Numbered from the stretch's first letter, positions 47,371-60,573 are shown. The stretch is 64,000 nt of DNA from Marasmius tenuissimus (GCA_029532415.1 JAQOTA010000018.1:62001-126000), one strand, 5' to 3'. A program made the numbers and translations. Notes: generated by a model not told the origin, from the sequence alone.

Positions 47371-50148
47371 CCAGAGTGCGTTGTAAAGCGCCACTCGCGG
47401 TGTATAATAAAATCTAACTCGTAGGTCAAATCCTCCCAACACTCAAGAGTGTAGCTGAAGGGTGCGGGAATCGGGGATCGGCGTTGATCGTAGGTTCCGC
47501 TCTTAGCCAGACTGCAATAGTAGGCTGAAGGAAATCTGACTCAAGAAACTATCCAACTAAGGTAGCTTCGCCTCTGAAACCAGTTCGGAGGTCAAAAGTG
47601 GGGTTCGGAAGAGAGGTTTATAGGTTGCTTCGGGGAGCGTAGAGTTTTGTTTGGTGCTTCGGAAGTGCGTTCTTAGGCTTCAACTAGCTTCAGAGCCACT
47701 CGAACAGCGAGGGGTAACAAGACAATCAAATCAAACAATGGCAATAAGACTCCAATCAAGTCTGTCAATGACCGAAGACCAACTGTCAACGGCGAACAAT
47801 ATCCTCAGCCCAATTAGCTTCGGAAGTTCAACAATAGCTCAGCCAGTCAAGTCGGCGTTGCAGACAAACAATGCAAAGTCAAGGTCAAGCAAGTGTTCAA
47901 TGGATTTTCTAGGTTTGGGCAAACAAAGTTCTATTCCGTTCTAATGTCTCTCCAGAAGCGCTCCCGAGTCAACTGACTACCCAACAAGTGGAATAGCTTC
48001 GTATCCTCTGAATACTAATCGTACGGATTGCTTGGGGATTCTTGATGAAAACCCCACTGCTTATATACCCTAGGAGGCTCTAATTCTACCAAATTGTACA
48101 AATATCAAATAAACCATGCCTCGGAGGCATAAACTACCTACTTTGGAATATACTTGGAGAGTTTTTGTGTTTAATCTACGCTTTTGAACCCCAAAGTCAA
48201 AACCAATAATTTGCTTCGGAAGTATCATCAGCCTCGAACATTCTCTAACATTCTTTTCTTCCGGGTCTCTCCTATCGATGGTTCCGTTCTGCCTATCTGC
48301 CTCCGCAGCATTGATTCTCCGGTTCTAGACCCTTCAATCGTCATAGGTCATCCTGTTCTGTCTGCCTCCGAAGCATATACTCCCTTCGTCTGAAGCAAAG
48401 TACGTGCCTCCGAAGTGCTGCTAGATGCCTATATTCATGGAGTTACCCAGCCGTTCATAGCCAGGTCAATGTCCTTTCTGTAGCTTGGATAATTCTGACG
48501 TCCTGCCATCCATATGGCCGCCCCACTATATCCAATCTTGGTACCTTGGATACCGGGTAATAGTTCAATGGTTCAGCCAGAACTCCTACTCAATTCTTCG
48601 GTACACCATTCCTTTCTTTCTTAGTCCCTTGCCTTCCAGTGCAGTTGAGCACTGCGTTTTGCTACCAGCACCAACTATGCCCTTAGTACAGTCAATATCT
48701 CCATGTACGAGTACAAGGGAGGTACGTCGACGGTGCAACTCCTTCGATCACTTCTCGATCATTGTTTAGCGCCCAGTGCCTGGTTCGGATCCACGCCTCT
48801 GAAGCGCTAATTTCCTAGTTTCCGAAGTAAAATTTCCACTTCAGCGGCAAGTCCAGAGGTCAGTAAAAGCAAGTACTAGGTTTTTCCCAATTCCTTGCTT
48901 ACTTTTCCCCCGAGCGCACTATGGCACACTTGCATAACATTGAAGATCACTTCCGCAACTTGCTTTATAGTAAGTCTTTCTATTTTCTAGATTCCGAGGC
49001 AGCCTTCTGACTTCCTCTCCAGAGTTGTATAAACTCTGGTGGTATCCAGAGGATTACTCTGATGAGATCAAGGAGCGCCGCATCATCCTACCCATTCCAC
49101 TCGACGCAGAATGAGAGGCTATCCTCGGAATCATCTTCCAGCAGTTCTTCCTCAGTCGCCACAGATCCATCTACTGGGGCTATGTGATTCGTTACGACAT
49201 GATCCAGGATGAAATCTATCTCTGCGAGGACACCTTTGACCACTTCATTCCTCACAACGCCAGGTCTGTCATCGACATGGTCGCCGAGTCCATTGCTCGA
49301 GTTGGTTTCCTCGACTTCAAAACCGCTCGTACTCCTGGAGCCATCAACGCTTGGATCGACGCCGTCGTCAGTTGTGCTGAGTGCCCAGCACCTCCAAAGC
49401 TTGACTATACCAAGCTCTCGTTCTTCAAGTACTCCCCTGTCATGGGTCATTGGCTCTCTCAATCCTTTTCTTTCTATAATCCTATTTTATGCGATCCATT
49501 CTATACCAATTATCTAGATCATGAAACCTTCATTGATTCTTATTATCCTGAAGATTCCAACGTAGATAATTACTTCAGTTGGGATGAGGTAGCTCTAGCC
49601 AATATGGATGACTAGTGTAACCTGTAGTATACCTAGTATACTTGAATCAATCATGCCTCCAAAGCGAGGCCTCGTCCTTATACCAAGCTTCTTGAGGCTC
49701 GACTTAGTCTCGCTTTCCAACCATCCATGCTTCCGCAGCGTCTTCCTCTGTCTAGCTCTACTAGTACGGGTCTTCGTCAAGTCTGATTCTATTATTCTAA
49801 TCCTTAGTACGATGCCTCCGAGCCACTGGAGATATTCCCTTGTTATGACTACAGGTCCTAGTCGTGCCTCCGAAGTGATACTTTTGTCAGTTATACGACT
49901 CCTACAGTTTTCAGAGATAAGGAGAGATGCCTCCGAGGCGCTATTCTCTCCTTATGCTAGGATCTGAGCCTTTTACTAGCCGCTCGGGACTCGCTCTAGT
50001 ACCCGTATTACCTAGTCATTTCTTATCTGTTTTATGCTAAAATTGCACAAAAACAAGGCTCCGAAGCTGCTTTTTAATCGCAGGCGCTACACCGGGAGCG
50101 AGAATAGACGTTATCAATCAATCTATTAATCCTGCTCAGGCACAGCGC
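47371..50148. repeat. AT-richer insert with recurring GCCTCCGAAGC motif
   Basis: About 2.8 kb inserted between repeat blocks that match each other on either side. The string GCCTCCGAAGC and close variants (both orientations) occur about eleven times, for example near 48112, 48209, 48368, 48408, 48799, 49655, 49812, 49864, 49929 and 50062. One broken gene (48921-49615) lies inside. I see no long terminal repeats, integrase or reverse transcriptase. A non-autonomous or decayed mobile element is likely but unproven. Confidence 0.5.
48921..49615 (+). pseudogene. Broken uncharacterised ORF inside repeat insert
   Basis: An ATG at 48921 starts MAHLHNIEDHFRNLLY; a GTAAGT intron (48970-49020) joins in phase to KLYKLWWYPEDYSDEIKERR and LPIPLDAE, then an in-frame TGA (49112-49114). 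The same frame stays open afterwards to 49615 (AILGIIFQQFFLSRHRSIYW, IQDEIYLCEDTFDHFIP, ARTPGAINAWIDAVVSC, ending ALANMDD). The long open frame on both sides of one stop suggests recent inactivation. No domain recognised; its place within repeats suggests an element-encoded protein. Confidence 0.5.
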
Positions 50149-50340
50149 ATGATTTTAAGATGTAAGTCCATGAGACTCGATGCCTGGTGCCCAGGCTTCT
50201 TATCATTTGTTTGGTAGAGATAGATCTTCTGAGCACTCCCCCATGTATCCTCAATATAATCGAAATAGATCTTTGATCCGCCCGCCTCCAAACCTAGCTG
50301 TATGTCACCGTCACCAATGTCACCAATAATATTTCCCGGG
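50149..50340. repeat. Partial copy of the WTWI upstream block
   Basis: Matches 46707-46880 with small indels (shared CCTCCAAACCTAGCTGT and GTCACCAATGTCACCAATAAT). It marks the right-hand border of the 2.8 kb insert. Confidence 0.65.
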
Positions 50341-50759
50341 TTCCCTGATCTCCATATAGAGTATCTCCTTCTGACCCTTGTCCTGGGCCTTTTCCCATTG
50401 GCCATTGCGATACCACCGACTGCATCCCCATCACAACCTTTATCCGCTCCCCGGCTTCTTTCCGTGACCATCTATCATGAAGCCATTATCCGCGGATTCA
50501 TGCCACTCCAGTGTTCTTTTTTTTTCCATATCATCGGCAGCTTGGGCCATAAAAACCTTGCAGAACAAGTACATATTCCCAGTCTGGTCATCACCCATAA
50601 CCACGACAAGTTCAAGGCCACGTCAAGACTGCATCCATTATTGCTCGTAATCCATCTGGATTAAGTCATCTTTATCATTATCCAGCCTCCCAAATGACTC
50701 GCGAAGCTGCTTGACTCTCTCACTACACGTGAGGACTAGTCTAATGGAATTTCCGCAGG

Positions 50760-51239
50760 TGTCGGAAATTTTATTACGGTCTTATAATCCGAGGTGCCGT
50801 TACAAGGCGTCGCCAGGCGTCGCGAGAGCAATTTGGCTCCGTAATGTACCATAATAGGCGAAAAAATGGCATTTTTTGGCCTATTGCCGAGGTTTACAAG
50901 GCCCATAATAGACTCACTCCGGCCCCCAAAATAGTTTTGTCCACTGTGAGTGCGTGAAGGGGGATCCCGTTAGGACCTCTCACGCAGGAAGTCAGCATAC
51001 ACTATACTTGCTCATGACAAGCAAAGTTCTTCAAAAATCTGTCCTGGGAGGGAGATAGGATTGCCTCACAAGGAAACGCTGTTTATTGTAAGCGGATCAC
51101 AAGGCCTTGTATGGGCTTCACAAGGCTAAAAAAGGCTAAAAAAGGCTCCATAAGAGCCGTTTTTCTCGTAAGGCAATGTATATTATGAAGCATTACGGCC
51201 CATATAATGCCTGATGAAACCGTAATTATTTTTCCGACA
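50760..51239. mobile_element. TIR element of about 480 bp (MITE-like)
   Basis: The ends are imperfect 21-bp inverted repeats (50760-50780 and 51219-51239; both begin TGTCGGAAA and end ATTACGGT when read inward, 18 of 21 matching). There is no coding capacity. Inside are a near-perfect hairpin (50853-50885, AATAGGCGAAAAAATG against its complement) and a tandem AAAAAAGGCT near 51127-51146. No clear target-site duplication is visible. The right end abuts a truncated WTWI gene. Confidence 0.65.
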
Positions 51240-51411
51240 GAATCCTGCTGGGTCCCAAGGGGATGTATCTGTACAGGACCAGAAGCCCTGAGTTGAAATT
51301 GAAGATTATTGAACAGCCGGCGAGGAAGAGGGAAACAGGCGGTACGCCATGATGACTAATTGGGGCATGGACTCACCAGCACTGCCAAGTCCAGTTCGCC
51401 ACTTGTTGCAT
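51240..51411 (-). pseudogene. WTWI-family remnant, copy 2
   Basis: Only the start, first intron and beginning of exon 2 remain. The ATG at 51411 reads MQQVANWTW, then loses 11 bases relative to copy 1 (the IGLG part), which breaks the frame. Homology to exon 2 ends at about 51264, next to the TIR element. The conserved leader is still recognisable at 51412-51490. Confidence 0.7.
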
Positions 51412-51659
51412 GTGGGTTTCGTTTCGAGATGCTTGAATTTATTTCTTGCGCTTATGCGGTGAATGAAGAGAGGAAAGGGATTCAACCTCGACATCTCTGG
51501 AGACTCATCAGTAGTAAAGGTCCTAGCGGAAGTTGCCGCGGCGTTCAACGTTCACACAAAGGCATTGTGGGAGCATAGCTATTCAGTTCAATCACAGCCA
51601 ATTGCCGCCCTAAACCATAATCATCCGATACTCGCTAATTCGGGGAACCATTAGACATG

Positions 51660-52070
51660 GCCTATGCTGATAGTCAGGCGCTGCCGTGTTATTCATCACG
51701 CGTCCTGATACTTCGGAATTTGCGGAACCAATCGCAAGTGGCCACTGGCGGCTGAGGAGCTCTGTCAATCGTCATCTCTACAGGATCGCAAAAATTGGTG
51801 ATACAGCTGAGGGTCTGGCGATAGGGACTTTATTGATCGTTCAATCGAGATGGAGCGGACAAATGAAATTTGCCGCCTACCCAAAGCCGTATCACAGTGA
51901 ACGCCCTTGAGGCAGATGGACTCGACTCTAGAGGTATATGGATCTGGAGAAAGAGGGAGGCGAGGCCAAAAAAAAATAATCCCTGCGTTGATGGTCTGAG
52001 GCAAGGATAAACGACCCGCCAAGGCAAACGCCACGGGGTCCTTCAAGGTCCACATCCTTACTAGTACCAC
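51660..52070. repeat. Upstream repeat block of the WTWI remnant
   Basis: Diverged copy of 46930-47370, lying at the same side of the gene remnant, so gene and upstream block were duplicated together. Confidence 0.65.
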
Positions 52071-53051
52071 ACCCGTCGACCATATAATGCGGCTCAGAGC
52101 TCATATACGTACCCCGTATCCATACCCCCCGACGAATAGCGCGCGGATTGCTGACGAGCTTTCTGGCACTGCGTTCGTCTCGTCGGACTTGGTAGCCTGG
52201 AGGATGTGTGAACGGTCGAATAACGCGAAAATGGGTGCTACAGAAGGCGCATACCCTACCCCTCGAGCAACCCACCTGAGCCTAACACGACTCTGATTGG
52301 AGTCGAATTTCCATTCGGTCCTGCACCGTATTACAAGAAAGGGAGGTGAGGAGCCATGAATGCAAAAAACGAAAACGACAAATCAGTCCTATACTCACCG
52401 TGCGAATTTTTCCAGCATGAGATGTCGCTCAACTTTCTACACCTAGTATGCTTTCTCAGTCCCCAGGTTTGTGACTTTGGCCGCCATGAACACAACCGAA
52501 ACGTTAGCCAACGGGCGTAACGAAGGTAAGACGATGAGAAATCACTGATGAGGGATAGGAAGAAGGTCGCGTAGGAGAGAACGGGTCGAAGACTGGGTGC
52601 GAGAGAGGAAGAGCTGGTAGGTCCGATGTTTGTACACGGAAACGACGCGCGACTATGAGTGATCGAGGATGAGGGACACGAGCTAACGAGTCTGGTTTAT
52701 GGTAAAGAGAAGTGATCTGTTGTAACCTCAGGTGTCGCGTCAAATAGAAGAAACCGATGATATTGACAGTATAAGAAATCGAGGAAGCCACACAGCATTT
52801 GAAAAGCAGAAAAGAGCAAACAATCGAAAGCACTCTTCAAAAGAAAAGAAAAAAGAAGCGATCGAGGACAGAAAGAAAATAAGAACCGAATGGTTGTTGC
52901 CGAATGAATTTACAAAAACTGTAACCACATCGACTCCCTTGAGCCCACGTGTAGATTATGTGAGTTTGAGGACCTATGAGTCCAGCTTTATTATTCAGTC
53001 GCGAGCCTTCGATTCGGAGAGAGTTACGCACCGTCAAACAGCTCGTAATCA
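52071..53051. other. Intergenic; 3' flank of WTWI copy 3
   Basis: Bases 52735-52870 match the 3' flanks of the other WTWI copies (45430-45560, 60740-60860, about 63800-63910 on the respective strands), sharing a CTGTCAATATCATCGG-type string. The 147-codon plus-strand frame here overlaps that flank and is unlikely to be a gene. Confidence 0.5.
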
Positions 53052-53942
53052 TCACTCAATGTGTGAGTCTACCTCGCCGCGTCCGTTCGAGTACATCCGT
53101 CTGAAACGGGTGGCTAACGGTCTTATGGGTATATTCACTAAGAGTAAATCAGTCGCGCCTTGTCCCAGTGCTTGAAGGGTACTTACCGTGAGTTTCAGTG
53201 CGGATACAATTGTCTGTGTCAACTACAGAGCGATATGGACTTTCGTAGGCCGAGGAACTTGTGTATGAGACGTCGGATGGCATCGGGTGTCTAATAGCCT
53301 GCCTCCGGGAATATTCGTATTCGTAACGATTTCGTTTGTCCTTCTCGTGGGTTTGCTTCAGACAAAGAGAGGAGAGAAGTATTAATAAGAGCTCGGTCAG
53401 ACAGAGACGAGGGGGTACACACAAGGATCTTCCGTTTGACATCCTCGGATTCGTCATACCAACGTACAACTTGTGGTACGAGTCGAGGGTGGAATCCGAC
53501 ACACGTCCACAAAGTAGAATTCTTGAGGTGTTCTTCAACTAGCTCGGATCCCGCGATAATCAACCTGAGTTGTCTGAGTGTGGCATGTTGTGTGGCTATC
53601 GAGGTTTGCACTCACTCGAAGTACTCGTCGTCGATTGGGGCTGATACGAGATTGCTGTATTTCGTGTACATCTTTTCCAGAGCTTTGAGGGCATTTTCCA
53701 GCTCTGAAAGCGTCAAACAGGGATAAAAGAGCTTGCGGAGGTATGTGTACGTGATGAAGAGCCCTAAGATTGTTAAGAAAGAGCATTGTTTCGAGTCAAT
53801 CCGAGGAGTTGGAGGTTGAACGTTGAAGGATAAAAGCATACGATGATCACGTCAGAACTGTATCGATGGCTAATCGTCTCGACTCACCAGCACCAAGCCC
53901 TATTATCCAAGTCCAATGATTCGTAACTTGTTCAAGCTCCAT
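53052..53942 (-). CDS. WTWI-family protein, copy 3 (intact)
   Basis: Five-exon gene encoding about 210 residues. Exon 1 (from 53942): MELEQVTNHWTWIIGLGA, a short hydrophobic start. Exon 2: GLFITYTYLRKLFYPCLTL, SELENALKALEKMYTKYSN and SAPIDDEYFE. Exon 3: IIAGSELVEEHLKNSTLW, VGFHPRLVPQVVRWYDES and EDVKRKIL. Exon 4: THEKDKRNRYEYEYSRRQAI, SSAYESPYRSVVDTDN. Exon 5 ends MYSNGRGEVDSHIE. All junctions restore phase and no stop interrupts. Exons 1-2 together form one likely membrane anchor, with a helical, basic remainder. Similar short anchored proteins occur in mushroom genomes without known function. The leader before the ATG is conserved among the five copies. Confidence 0.75.
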
Positions 53943-55079
53943 GTAGGATGCGTGTTTCGAGGTTTTGCTCGTGTTCCTTACGCTTGTGAAGGAAGGAAAG
54001 GATGGATAACATAGCCAGAAGGAGAGTCTGTGGTTTTAAGTCTCCCACTGTCAACCGCCGTTGGGATGATGGGGAGCGCAATATCGCGAACCTCCCATAA
54101 ACGAGATGTCGATGAGTTGCCATAAGCCCGAGAGCGTGCCCGGGATGATGATCTGGCGCCGGCGACGCGCTTCCATGGAACTTTCGCCATCATGAGATCA
54201 CACCAGCATTTTTCGCACGAACTAGTGATCACGAGAATCCTTCCGTCTCTCTCCTTTTTTCTCTAGCTGTGCAGAGGTCTAGAGTGGGGAGACTCTGTCC
54301 GAAGGCGCTTTGGAAAGCTGGTCTTGCCCGTGCAGGGGAAGTGAACATCAAAATGGCTCGAAAATAGCGTCCATAAGGGGAAAAGGCAGAATTCAGCTTG
54401 CCTGAATCAGTGCAGTCCGACCAATGCCATTGCCAAAGGACCTGTAATAAAGCACATGCTCCGCCCAGTTTAGTCTGGCATCGCCCTTTGCTTCGATTTA
54501 CTGTCAGCAACATGACTGACCATACTTATGACCGATATTTGGTTTTTCCTTCCCGACAGTGGACCAAAAATCGATGTATGAGGTGCGCCATTCGTAAAGT
54601 CGGGATTGACGGGATTGAGAGACTAACGAAAACCGGTATGGAGTGACCATGCCTTTGACTAGACATTCCATCAAAATCAACGTTTCAAGCGGAGTCTCAG
54701 TGGTATGCTAAGTATCACAGAACCGACCAAATGAGCGGCCTAGATAAGGTGCCTTGTCTATTTTTCAACACCAAACAAGGATCATAATGCAGCAAGCGAA
54801 GGATGAGTGGTGAAATGTTGAAAGTTCGGGGAGGGCCAAGCATCGCTCGATGAGGTATAACGCCCTCCTTCCTAGCCCCGGCCCCCCTTCCCCCAAAATT
54901 GACCTATCATCCGACGGCGGTAAGAGCGGTAGCGCCAATATGATAGGTGAATTCACACACCAAGCTGTGGTCGCATTGATAAGTAGCCCATCAACGCTTC
55001 CAGACCTTCCAAACCCGGCGTCAGCGTCTATTTGACGCCAGCGACCAATCCGAACCCTTTCTCTCCTCGATTTCAACAG
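53943..55079. other. Intergenic
   Basis: The first ~70 bp are the conserved leader of copy 3 (AAGCGTAAGGAACA, then ACCTCGAAACACG just before the ATG). Beyond that only short frames are seen. Confidence 0.45.
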
Positions 55080-55485
55080 CTTGGGATTTCCAAATTCCTC
55101 GTGCCATATCGTGGCTCGAGTTCTCCATTAGGTTTGACTGAGTCGATTTGGATAGTACACACAAACATAGCCTCGTCATCCAATCACTGACCCAGCATGC
55201 ACTCAGGGAGGAAGAGCAGATGAAGTTGATTTGACTGTTGGCATATAGCCCGGTTAAGGATTCGTGACCTCGCCGTTCGCTGGACGACCCGGGGCCGTAG
55301 TTGGCGACTTTCCGCCCTTTGCACGTGACCTCTGGGAAACTAAAAAATGCAAATCGCGCACCGAGAGTCAGGAAGAGGAAAGGCGGCTCCTGAGAGAAGG
55401 ATCATAAGGTCGAATTGGGTATTGGCGTGGAACGCTGGTGGATTCCGAGGTGGAGGCGAGGGAGGTTGGAGAGCGACATTGTGAA
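55080..55485 (-). pseudogene. Decayed PLPG-family fragments
   Basis: Two pieces of the small-protein family in tandem. The first (55485-55345) starts MSLSNLPRLHLG, shifts frame, and reads ANTQFDLMILLSGAAFPLPD. The second (about 55255-55060) reads ANSQINFICSS, later TIQIDSVKPNGELEPRYGT and VEIEERKG, matching the middle and end of copy 3. Frameshifts and missing parts rule out a working gene. Confidence 0.6.
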
Positions 55486-55659
55486 CAATATGGTTTGTGG
55501 ATGCTTCCTCGCCGAGCATATGATGGTGTTTGGAACGGCCAAATTTGGTGAGAAAGGATTCGTAGGAGGGGCGAACCATGATAGGCCATTGCGAAATAGG
55601 CACTTTTTGAGAAGTAAGTCATCGACGGAGGCAATCAGAGTCATAGTTGCGAAACGTTT

Positions 55660-56040
55660 GACTCCTTTACGCAGGATTCAAGGAATGGTCAGTCTATGGT
55701 CTGTAGCTAGTCGAAGACGATGTCGAGAAAACAGAGCGATTTTCCTTGCTCTTGACTTCTTTCTTTACCATCCAGTATCAGTTTGATGATTCAAAGTCTT
55801 ACAAAAATTCAGGCGGAATAGAAGTGAGCCAGGAGCCTCGAGTCATCAAGAAATCCTAGACATTGTCAGGTAGCGTCCACAAGATAGAAGTGTCAGTGGT
55901 CGACGTTTGACTACTTTGCGCAGGGAAGAGACGGTCGGTCTGTAGCTGACAGTGCTCGAGTCAAAGACGATGTTGAGGAAGAATAGCTCTTTGCCCTCGT
56001 TCTTGACTTGACCAGTTTCCATATCGCTTGATATCAGTTG
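55660..56040. repeat. Diverged direct tandem duplication
   Basis: Bases about 55660-55790 and 55895-56035 are diverged copies (shared CGTTTGACT-CTTT-CGCAGG, then GAAGACGATGT-GAG-AA, then CTTGACTT and ATATCAG/TATCAG), each about 135 bp. Part of a minus-strand frame (55846-56295) spans the second unit, but I cannot support a gene. Confidence 0.5.
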
Positions 56041-56395
56041 GATAGGACTGCGCCGAATTACAGATAAGGGTGAAGATGAGCCAGGAGCCTCAAATTCGTT
56101 GTTTGGGGTGCCATCGGGATAACGAAAAGTCCAAGGGTAGAGCATATGAGAAAAAAGAAAGAAGGATTTTTTACACGGCATGCCGCATGGTCTACGAATG
56201 AACGTCCCGGGGAAGGAAATCCCACACGTGGTTGTCAAACGTGCAAAAGGCGGTGTAGCGCCCAGCAAGTGTAACATGACCGAAAGGCTATGCATCCCGC
56301 ACGTCGTTCAACTGTATCAACAGCTCTCATCACGATGATGGAGAGAACATCCCAAAATACAACTCTTCTTTCGACTACCACCATCAGTGTGAACC

Positions 56396-57569
<1,174 letters not shown>

Positions 57570-59716
57570 TCGGGTGCCGGCATACTGAAAATGTGTACTA
57601 TGTACGGTGGTTTAAATTTTCCGTGGTGATCAACGATTCTTTTGGGATCCTTATGATTCTCACTGCAGCCTGGGCAATGGAAGTTGTCGCCTAGTGAACC
57701 TCTACTGCTTATAGGGAAGGGGGCAAGGAGGGGTTCGCCTTTTCTATTCTGTAGTTCACTTACAATCCTGTTGAGGCATAGCGTAGCACAGGTTTCCATT
57801 TCAATCGGTCCAACACACCCGCCTCGATGGGTTCAAACGTTCAGACGCTCAACCACCAACTTGAAGCACCCAAGCCGCCACTGGCCGGGACCTCTCCCTA
57901 TTTTGAATATTCAATTGTAATTGCACAGACCACCGAGGGCAAAGGCCCACTCACTGTCCCGGAAAGTGAGCGGGATCTTACGCCCGGTGTACATAATGAT
58001 TAATTGAAGCCTCCCAGAGACCGGTCCCGTTCCTACAGCGGGAGAACGATTGTCGACAGCAGATGATGCCAGTGGGCGAACTTGTTTGGGTGGGCAAATG
58101 AACAAAGCTGAGAGATAACTTCACACCGTGGCGGGTATCGGGTCATCTTGAGCTGTTTGGAGGTATCTGCTTCGACGGTATGTGACGCCACAACCACAGC
58201 ACTCATCTTCCAGGCGGTTTATCTGCGAGTTTGGTTGGGCGGATACTTACTCTACAGGTGGGAGGTCATTCGGCTTCTAGAGGCAGAGAAGGTGAACGAA
58301 TGGACTTGCCTCGGTTGGTTTCGTGGATGAATAAATTCTACCAAAGAGTCACATATACAGGCAGTCGAGAAACAGAGTCCTCCAATACTAGAGTGGGAGT
58401 CGTCGAGAGCTCCTGGACCCCAAAGACCAAGCATACAGACCAGCTAACCTCCTATAAGTTCCACTGACGTCAATTGGCGCAAGTTCGGACACGAACACTC
58501 CCACCCTGCACTAGTAATCATCTATATCATCTATCCACTCGGGAAGTGCCGCTTGCAGCGGCGGCACACCTTGCTTGTCTTGGAGATTCGTACAATCACT
58601 GTTGTAATCTGTGAGAGTTGAACGTTAGACATCAGAGCTAATCACAGAGCCAAAGGATATGAACGGTTCAAACGTTGCCGTTGTCGAGTCGGAGCAGTTG
58701 GGCGTGAAAGCGAAGGTAGGATAAGCTATTATGGAAACAAAGATCCATTGAAACTTCTGCATAGTGGATACAAGTGGTAAGTTTACACAGAAACTGTGAT
58801 AACTCTGTCAGAGAAATGATTTAGTATTGGGCCATTGGCCGCCGCTGGCACGTACCCGGTTGAAACCCGGTATTGAGCACACCAATCTATCCAAAAATTT
58901 CTGGATGGGGCAGGCAAGAGGTGCTCATGAGCCTTGATTTGAGCCGCAAATGCGAGGGGACACTGAAGCTGAAGTTTGGACTCGGTCTGGACTCCGAAGG
59001 GAATCCGAAGTTACAAGGTAATTCTGACGAGGGTATTCCGGGCCGGAAAATAGTTCCGTCGGATCACTGGTTTGGTTGTGTGTACGATGTAAGTCCCGAC
59101 GGGTGAATTATCACATACGAAGGACCTTGACAAGCAAGGTGATCTCTCCATGGATCATACTGTGTGATATGGCATCTCTTGCAAGTCGGACACATGTTGA
59201 TTGGCACTCACGCCGGCAGCTGTTTTCATCTAGAATTGTATGTACCCGCCACCATGGCAAGGAAAGTCGGACTCTGGACTCGTATGTTGGATTGACCCTT
59301 CGGCTCGATTTAAATTCCTACAAGATGTTGAGTAAGTTTTTGAATGCTCAATGCTGAGTACCGTCCCTATACAACCTTACATTGGTTTACGGTTATATCA
59401 AATCCTCGTACACAACGCGTGTCCTTCTCACGGTCTCAATCCTAAAGGAGACGGGCTCGCCTGATTCACCGACAGATGACAGAAGCTATATGTCACATGG
59501 GAAAGATCTGAGATTACAGTTTTGTGAAAATACCGCTTACCATAATTGGTGCCATTGCCCATCTAAGTTCATATAAAATTGCTACTGGCTGCCAGTATAC
59601 GATACTTAGTGCCATACTCAAAAACCACAGGTTCTTCCTCTGAACATGTTGCCCATTCTCCTTTCCTAACGCGAGGAGCACCTTCAAAACCTCGAAACAC
59701 TCATCCAGATCGCTAC
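57570..59716. other. Intergenic; leader of WTWI copy 4 at the right end
   Basis: About 2.1 kb with short frames only. A palindromic ACCCGGTTGAAACCCGGT at about 58855-58872 looks tRNA-like but has no cloverleaf. The last 75 bp are the conserved leader of copy 4 (CTTTCCTAACGCGAGGAGCA, then ACCTCGAAACACTC). Confidence 0.45.
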
Positions 59717-60573
59717 ATGGAGCTTTGGACTTGGATCATGGGAATTGGTACTGGTGGGTCAAGATGTCTCGACTGGTCGTTGATTGATGACGTGATCGCC
59801 GCCTACTCTCTTCCTCTCTGACTCGCTCTTTCTCAACGACTCTAGCTCTCCTTATCGCGTTCAAATCCCTTCGGAGGTTTGTTTATCCTTGCCTGACGCT
59901 TTTGGAGCTGGAAAATGCCTTAACGTCCCTCGAAGCTGCGTATACAAAACACAGCAACCTCATATCAGCACCAGTCGACGACGAGTACTTTGAGTGAGTG
60001 GACTTCAGCTTGAACCTCACAACATGGAATGCTAACTCGAATAACATAGAACAATGATCACCGGATCCGAACTGGTTGAGGAACACCTCAAAGGATCTGT
60101 ATTGTGGACGTATGTTGGGTTCCGTCCTCGACTTATACCCGAAGTCGTGCGTTGGTATGATCAATCCGAGGATGTGAAACGGAAGATTCTTGTATGTATT
60201 ACGGGTCTCTGCTATGCGATGCTCTTACTAATACTTCTCCCGTTTACGTCTGAAGCAAGCCTATGAGAAGGACAAACGAACTCGTTACGAATATGAACAT
60301 TATCGCAGACAGGCCATTAGACAACCAATATCATCCGGCGTCTCATGGCATGTTTCAACTTCGGCCTACGAAAGTCCATATCGCTCCGTAGTTGACACGG
60401 AAGATTGTATCCACGCCGAAGGTCGAGGTATGTCCCTTTTAGGCTTTTGGAATCACGACCTACGATTCAAAATTGATGGACTCTTAGTGAACATATCTAG
60501 AGGACCGTCAGAGGTTCGTTATGGGTTGACGTACTCTAACGGACGCGGTGGGACAAATCCACATAACGAGTGA
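59717..60573 (+). CDS. WTWI-family protein, copy 4 (intact)
   Basis: Same five-exon plan as copy 3, opposite strand. Starts MELWTWIMGIGT; exon 2 FVYPCLTLLELENALTSLE, YTKHSNLISAPVDDEYFE; exon 3 MITGSELVEEHLKGSVLW, VGFRPRLIPEVVRWYDQS; exon 4 AYEKDKRTRYEYEHYRRQAI and TSAYESPYRSVVDTEDCIH; exon 5 VNISRGPSEVRYGLTYSNG ending NPHNE. About 205 residues. All junctions restore phase and there are no stops. The strongest conservation is in exons 3-4. Function unknown. Confidence 0.75.

Noticed and set aside
52732..53175. 147-codon plus-strand ORF with a Lys-rich stretch
   Set aside because: It is antisense to the 3' flank and last exon of WTWI copy 3, and the A-rich tract reflects that flank.
55846..56295. 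149-codon minus-strand ORF
   Set aside because: No recognisable domain and it lies across a tandem duplication; homologous unit 1 does not keep the frame.
58850..58875. tRNA-like T arm (ACCCGGTTGAAACCCGGT)
   Set aside because: It is a self-complementary string; flanks give no acceptor, D or anticodon stem on either strand.
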